A stretch of DNA of 64,000 bases from contig CAVYXC010000002.1 in assembly GCA_963772515.1 (NCBI GenBank), positions 620,001 to 684,000 of the forward strand. Direction: 5' to 3'. Every line of letters starts with the position of its first letter. Position 1 is the first letter of the stretch. The notes under the pieces are model-generated. The model saw nothing but the letters and a program-made list of their open reading frames with translations. It did not search any database and was not told where the DNA came from. Shown here piece after piece: positions 61,301-64,000 of the stretch. The DNA is from JAFAHD01 sp963772515. Lineage in GTDB: Bacteria; Vulcanimicrobiota; Vulcanimicrobiia; Eremiobacterales; Eremiobacteraceae. The translations under genes were made by a program, and so were the position numbers.

Positions 61301-62349
61301 AAGACATCCTCGAGACCATCGAGCGCTGGCACGCCGACGGCGAGCGTTTCGCGCTCGCGACCGTGATCAACGTCGATGGTTCGGCGCCTCGCGACGAGGG
61401 CGCGACCATGCTCATCTCGGAGAGCGGCAAGATCGCGGGCTCCGTGAGCGGCGGTTGCGTCGAAGGTGCGGTCGTCGAGGAGGCGCGCAGCGTCTTGGCG
61501 GGCGGGCCCCCCAAGATCGTGCGCTATGGCATCAATAAGAACATGATGTGGGACGTCGGGCTATCGTGCGGCGGCGCGATCGACGTCTTCATCGATCGTT
61601 TTGCCGGACCGCCGCAAAGCGCGGACATCAGGCGTCCGCTCGCGCTCGCCACGGTCGTGCGCGGACCCTCGCATGTCGGTGCTAAGCGAACGGTGGATGC
61701 GCAAGGGGCCAGCGGCAGCACCGGCGATCCCGCGCTTGATGCGCGCATCGACGACCTGGCGCGCGGCACGCTCGGCTGCGGAATCGCCAAGACCGGGTCC
61801 GCCGGAGCCCATGACATCTTCGTCGAGCCGCTGCTGCCCGATCCGCGCCTTATCATCGTCGGCGCGGTGCACATCGCCGTCGCGCTCTGCGACCTGGCGG
61901 CCCGGTCTGGATTCGCGGTGACCGTCGTCGACCCGCGCGACCGCCTGAACAACCGGGAGCGCTTCCCATCCGCCCGCCGTTTGGTCGTCGGCTGGCCCGA
62001 GGACGAACTGCCCGCGCTCGCGCCCGATGAGAACACCTACGTCGCAGTGCTCACCCATGACGAGAAATTCGACGACCCGACGCTCGCCTACGTGTTGCGG
62101 CTCCCGGTGCGCTACGTCGGCGCCATCGGCAGCCGGAAGACGCAGGCGGCGCGCCGCGCTCGTCTCGAGCGCGACGGCTTTCCGCCGGCGGTCGTCGACG
62201 CGGTGCACGCGCCCATCGGGCTCGACATCGGCGCGCAATCGCCTGAGGAGATCGCGGTCGCGATACTCGCCGAGATGATCGCCGCGAAATACGATCGCAC
62301 CGGTATGAAGTTGAAAGATCGCGCCGGCGACCACATCCACGCATCATAA
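61297..62349 (+). CDS. XdhC/CoxI-family protein (CoxF-like)
   Basis: A 350-aa molybdoenzyme maturation protein that inserts or sulfurates the Mo cofactor. Seen: N-terminal GSAPRDEGATMLIS and GSVSGGCVEGAVVEEA, WDVGLSCGGAIDVFI, and a C-terminal Rossmann domain LIIVGAVHIAVALCDLAA with VGAIGSRKTQAARR. The trio is translationally coupled. Presence without a CO dehydrogenase here suggests that the target lies outside the window. Confidence 0.88.
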   Translation: MKDILETIERWHADGERFALATVINVDGSAPRDEGATMLISESGKIAGSVSGGCVEGAVVEEARSVLAGGPPKIVRYGINKNMMWDVGLSCGGAIDVFIDRFAGPPQSADIRRPLALATVVRGPSHVGAKRTVDAQGASGSTGDPALDARIDDLARGTLGCGIAKTGSAGAHDIFVEPLLPDPRLIIVGAVHIAVALCDLAARSGFAVTVVDPRDRLNNRERFPSARRLVVGWPEDELPALAPDENTYVAVLTHDEKFDDPTLAYVLRLPVRYVGAIGSRKTQAARRARLERDGFPPAVVDAVHAPIGLDIGAQSPEEIAVAILAEMIAAKYDRTGMKLKDRAGDHIHAS

Positions 62350-62468
62350 AGTCGATTTTTCGTATGCCGATGAAAAGAAGGAGATGGTCCGCGCGCTGGG
62401 CAACGTCGCGTCAAGCTCAGTACGAGCGTGTCACATCCATTTGCTCCGCAGAATGGGGGTGAGTTAGA

Positions 62469-62519
62469 ATGGCAAAGAAGAAGAAAGCAGCCAAGAAGTC
62501 CAAGAAGAAAAAGCACTAG
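62469..62519 (+). CDS. Poly-lysine micropeptide, 16 aa
   Basis: A very short ORF encoding MAKKKKAAKKSKKKKH, with 10 lysines in 16 residues. It is preceded by GGGGGTGA, a near-perfect anti-16S match, 7 nt before the ATG, and followed 24 nt after the stop by a strong terminator. Its A-rich composition contrasts with the GC-rich surroundings. No other gene can explain the unit. Similarity to histone-like tails suggests nucleic-acid or ribosome binding; this is inference. An alternative is a regulatory leader or a small RNA. Promoter not evident. Confidence 0.6.
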   Translation: MAKKKKAAKKSKKKKH

Positions 62520-62542
62520 GCGTAACGTCTAGCGCAAAGAAG

Positions 62543-62572
62543 AAGAGCGAAGCGTTCCTTCGCTCTTTTTTT
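62543..62572 (+). terminator. Strong rho-independent terminator, bidirectional
   Basis: Stem AAGAGCGAAG (62543-62552), loop CGTTC, complement CTTCGCTCTT (62558-62567), then a T run ending at 62572. On the minus strand the same hairpin is flanked by CTTCTTCTTT, so it can also stop the convergent gene ending at 62578. Confidence 0.9.
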
Positions 62573-62577
62573 CTTCT

Positions 62578-62790
62578 CTAGTCCTGCGTGACGACGAGAA
62601 CGCTATGGCCGCGATGCTCGTCGAGAAACCGCAGGCCATCGGTCATCCACAGGTCCAGCCCCGCTGAGGCGTGCTCGCCGACCTCGCGCGCCACGTGTTC
62701 GCGGTCGCGCAGCCAGCGCACGTGGGTCACCCCCTGTGCCAGCCAGACGACCTCACCGCAATCCTCGCAAGCGAACCCTGCCTGGGCCAT
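62578..62790 (-). CDS. Small hypothetical protein, 70 aa
   Basis: A 70-aa soluble protein, begins MAQAGFACEDCGEVVWLAQG with a CxxC knuckle but no second pair, so a complete zinc ribbon is not formed. The body has LRDREHVAREVGEHASAG and ends VLVVTQD. Not recognised. The ATG overlaps the stop of the SpoIIE phosphatase (TGATG), so the two are co-translated and may share a role in signalling. Confidence 0.6.
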   Translation of the reverse strand: MAQAGFACEDCGEVVWLAQGVTHVRWLRDREHVAREVGEHASAGLDLWMTDGLRFLDEHRGHSVLVVTQD

Positions 62791-64000
62791 CAGCCGACCC
62801 GCCCATCCGCCGGCTCTGGCGTGACCTCGTGCCGAGTCTGCCCGTCGCTCGGCTCCCCGGTGACCGGCGAGCGCTGCACCCTGATGATCAGCAGCGCCAG
62901 GTCGTCGGCGACGCGGCCCCCTGCATAGCGGCGCAGGCTCGTCACGACCTCGTCAGCCAGCCGTTGCGGATCGGCGTCGCCGCGCTCGATCCAGCGGCTC
63001 GTCTGCTCCTCGCCGAGCATGATGCCGGCCGAATCGCGCGCTTCGGTCAGACCATCGGTCGCAAGCACGATGACGTCACCGACGCCGAGCTGCGTGCGGC
63101 GGCTCACGAAGGCTTCATCGCGCTCCAATCCGATGAGCGGCCCAGTAGCCGGCAGCGTGGACACGTGGCTGCCACGGCGCACGAACACGGACCCATGCCC
63201 TGCGCTCGCGTAGGTGAGCGTCAGATCGCGATCCTCGACGATGCCGAGAAAAACGCTGACGAATGCGCCCGGATCCGCGGCCGCGCGCTCGAAGATGGCG
63301 TTGAAGCGGTGCAGGATGACGGCCGGATCCGATTCGCTCTCGGCAAGCGTGCGTATCGAATATTTCACCAACGCCGTTTCAACCGCCGCGGCGACGCCCT
63401 TGCCGCTGACGTCGGCGACCATGATCAGCGCGCGGTGGTCGTCGAGCCGGTACACGTCGAAGAGGTCGCCGCCGATGGCGGCTTCGCGCGTCGACGACAC
63501 GTACGCCGTGCCGACGCGCAGGTACGGCAAGACGTCCCAGCCGCTCAAGAACGCCCGCTGCAGCGTGTCGGTCACCGCCCGCTCGCGCGTGAGCGCGGCT
63601 TGGCTGCGGCTGCGATAGGCCTCGGCGATGAGCGCCGCCAGCCCGAAGAGCAGGATCAGACCGGCGGTCGCGATGGCTGTGTTACGCAGCAGCTTGGACG
63701 ATTCGTCGAATAAACGTTGAGACTCGCTGTCGAAGATGTGCGCGACCGTCGCATAATCGTTGCGGATGCGGTCCATGATGATCTTGCCGCGCTCCAGACG
63801 CGCGACGACATCGGGCGCGTTGGCGTTCTTGACGAGCGGGCCTTCGATTTTGAGCTCCCATACAGCGTGTTGGCGCCGTATGTCGAGCACCGGCGCAGAC
63901 GCGCCGACCACACCTGAGTCGTTGACGAAGCGCACCAGGTCGGCATAGGTCGGGTCGAACTGGGACTGCGCGGTGACCAGCGGATCGAGGAAATACGGCT
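62790..64000 (-). CDS. SpoIIE-type PP2C phosphatase with N-terminal sensor domain, 5' end outside the window
   Basis: Membrane-linked serine phosphatase of the RsbU type; at least 403 aa, running off the window edge. Order: an extracytoplasmic helical domain, probably CHASE3-like (VARLERGKIIMDRIRNDYAT, DSESQRLFDESSKLL), TM helix AIATAGLILLFGLAALIAEA, a short linker with TDTLQRAFL, then the SpoIIE domain: GGDLFDVYRLDDHRALIMVA with ADVSGKGVAAAV, SAGHGSVF, VLATDGLTEARD and GRVADDLALLII, with the metal aspartates. It would control an anti-anti-sigma pathway. A partner is not in the window. Confidence 0.88.
   Translation of the reverse strand, partial: PYFLDPLVTAQSQFDPTYADLVRFVNDSGVVGASAPVLDIRRQHAVWELKIEGPLVKNANAPDVVARLERGKIIMDRIRNDYATVAHIFDSESQRLFDESSKLLRNTAIATAGLILLFGLAALIAEAYRSRSQAALTRERAVTDTLQRAFLSGWDVLPYLRVGTAYVSSTREAAIGGDLFDVYRLDDHRALIMVADVSGKGVAAAVETALVKYSIRTLAESESDPAVILHRFNAIFERAAADPGAFVSVFLGIVEDRDLTLTYASAGHGSVFVRRGSHVSTLPATGPLIGLERDEAFVSRRTQLGVGDVIVLATDGLTEARDSAGIMLGEEQTSRWIERGDADPQRLADEVVTSLRRYAGGRVADDLALLIIRVQRSPVTGEPSDGQTRHEVTPEPADGRVG

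Noticed and set aside
62364..62462. ORF of 32 aa upstream of the poly-lysine gene
   Set aside because: No spaced ribosome-binding site and no family; it may be a leader but cannot be supported.
1..64000. CRISPR arrays, tRNA or rRNA genes, insertion sequences
   Set aside because: No regular direct repeats, no cloverleaf or rRNA signatures, no transposase or terminal repeats were seen on reading both strands.

Overview
The window is a GC-rich, gene-dense stretch of bacterial chromosome. No rRNA, tRNA, phage, transposase or CRISPR array is visible, so the taxon can only be inferred. A TonB-type protein, several lipoproteins and many exported proteins suggest a diderm. The mix of an R3H/AAA protein beside tmk and holB, a bacterial family B DNA polymerase, SARP/BTAD regulators and CO-dehydrogenase accessory genes would suit an uncultured lineage such as Eremiobacterota (WPS-2). 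That placement is a guess from gene content.

Layout. 1-3.1 kb (minus): sensor histidine kinase cut by the window edge, a frameshifted quinone oxidoreductase, a small TTG-start ORF and an ABM-like protein with a structured leader. 3.4-10.5 kb (plus): Orn/Lys/Arg decarboxylase, R3H-AAA protein, tmk, holB, then a Tat-exported subunit with a GMC oxidoreductase. 10.5-20.9 kb: mtnP and bifunctional nuclease (minus); MscS channel, ychF, glutamate dehydrogenase, an exported Ig-like protein, DUF169, TonB, queG, Sir2 and a metallo-hydrolase. 20.9-28.9 kb: arginase/PiT/DUF47 group, a beta-lactamase-like protein, a broken membrane HD-GYP protein, ilvE and a DUF318 permease. 28.9-34.1 kb: a lower-GC accessory block holding a lipoprotein, a small exported protein and a divergent giant SARP/BTAD-ATPase-TPR regulator. 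34.1-49.8 kb: membrane protein/winged-helix pair, uppS, Rieske oxygenase, PHP phosphatase, PolX, a nicotinate phosphoribosyltransferase, exported proline-rich proteins, family B polymerase, Gfo/Idh oxidoreductase, O-methyltransferase and a beta-propeller. 49.8-55.4 kb (minus): an exported protein and a complete livKHMGF operon. 55.5-64 kb: NRDE hydrolase, Mrp ATPase, lipoproteins, a cupredoxin-like gene with a remnant of a lost paralogue, a TlpA thioredoxin, a MoxR/VWA/XdhC trio of the CoxD/CoxE/CoxF type, a 16-residue poly-lysine micropeptide with its own terminator, and a SpoIIE-type phosphatase cut by the right edge.

Translational coupling is common: 1-8 nt stop/start overlaps link holB to the Tat subunit to GMC, mscS to ychF, tonB to queG, livH to livM to livG to livF, and moxR to VWA to xdhC. 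At least nine otherwise intact genes are broken by a single-base insertion or deletion, several in short homopolymers. That many in 64 kb points to sequence error more than gene decay, so they are annotated as whole genes with a marked frameshift. The most interesting items are the poly-lysine micropeptide unit, the SARP regulator island, the cupredoxin remnant that keeps the copper ligands its intact neighbour has lost, and the structured leader and operator in front of the ABM-like gene.
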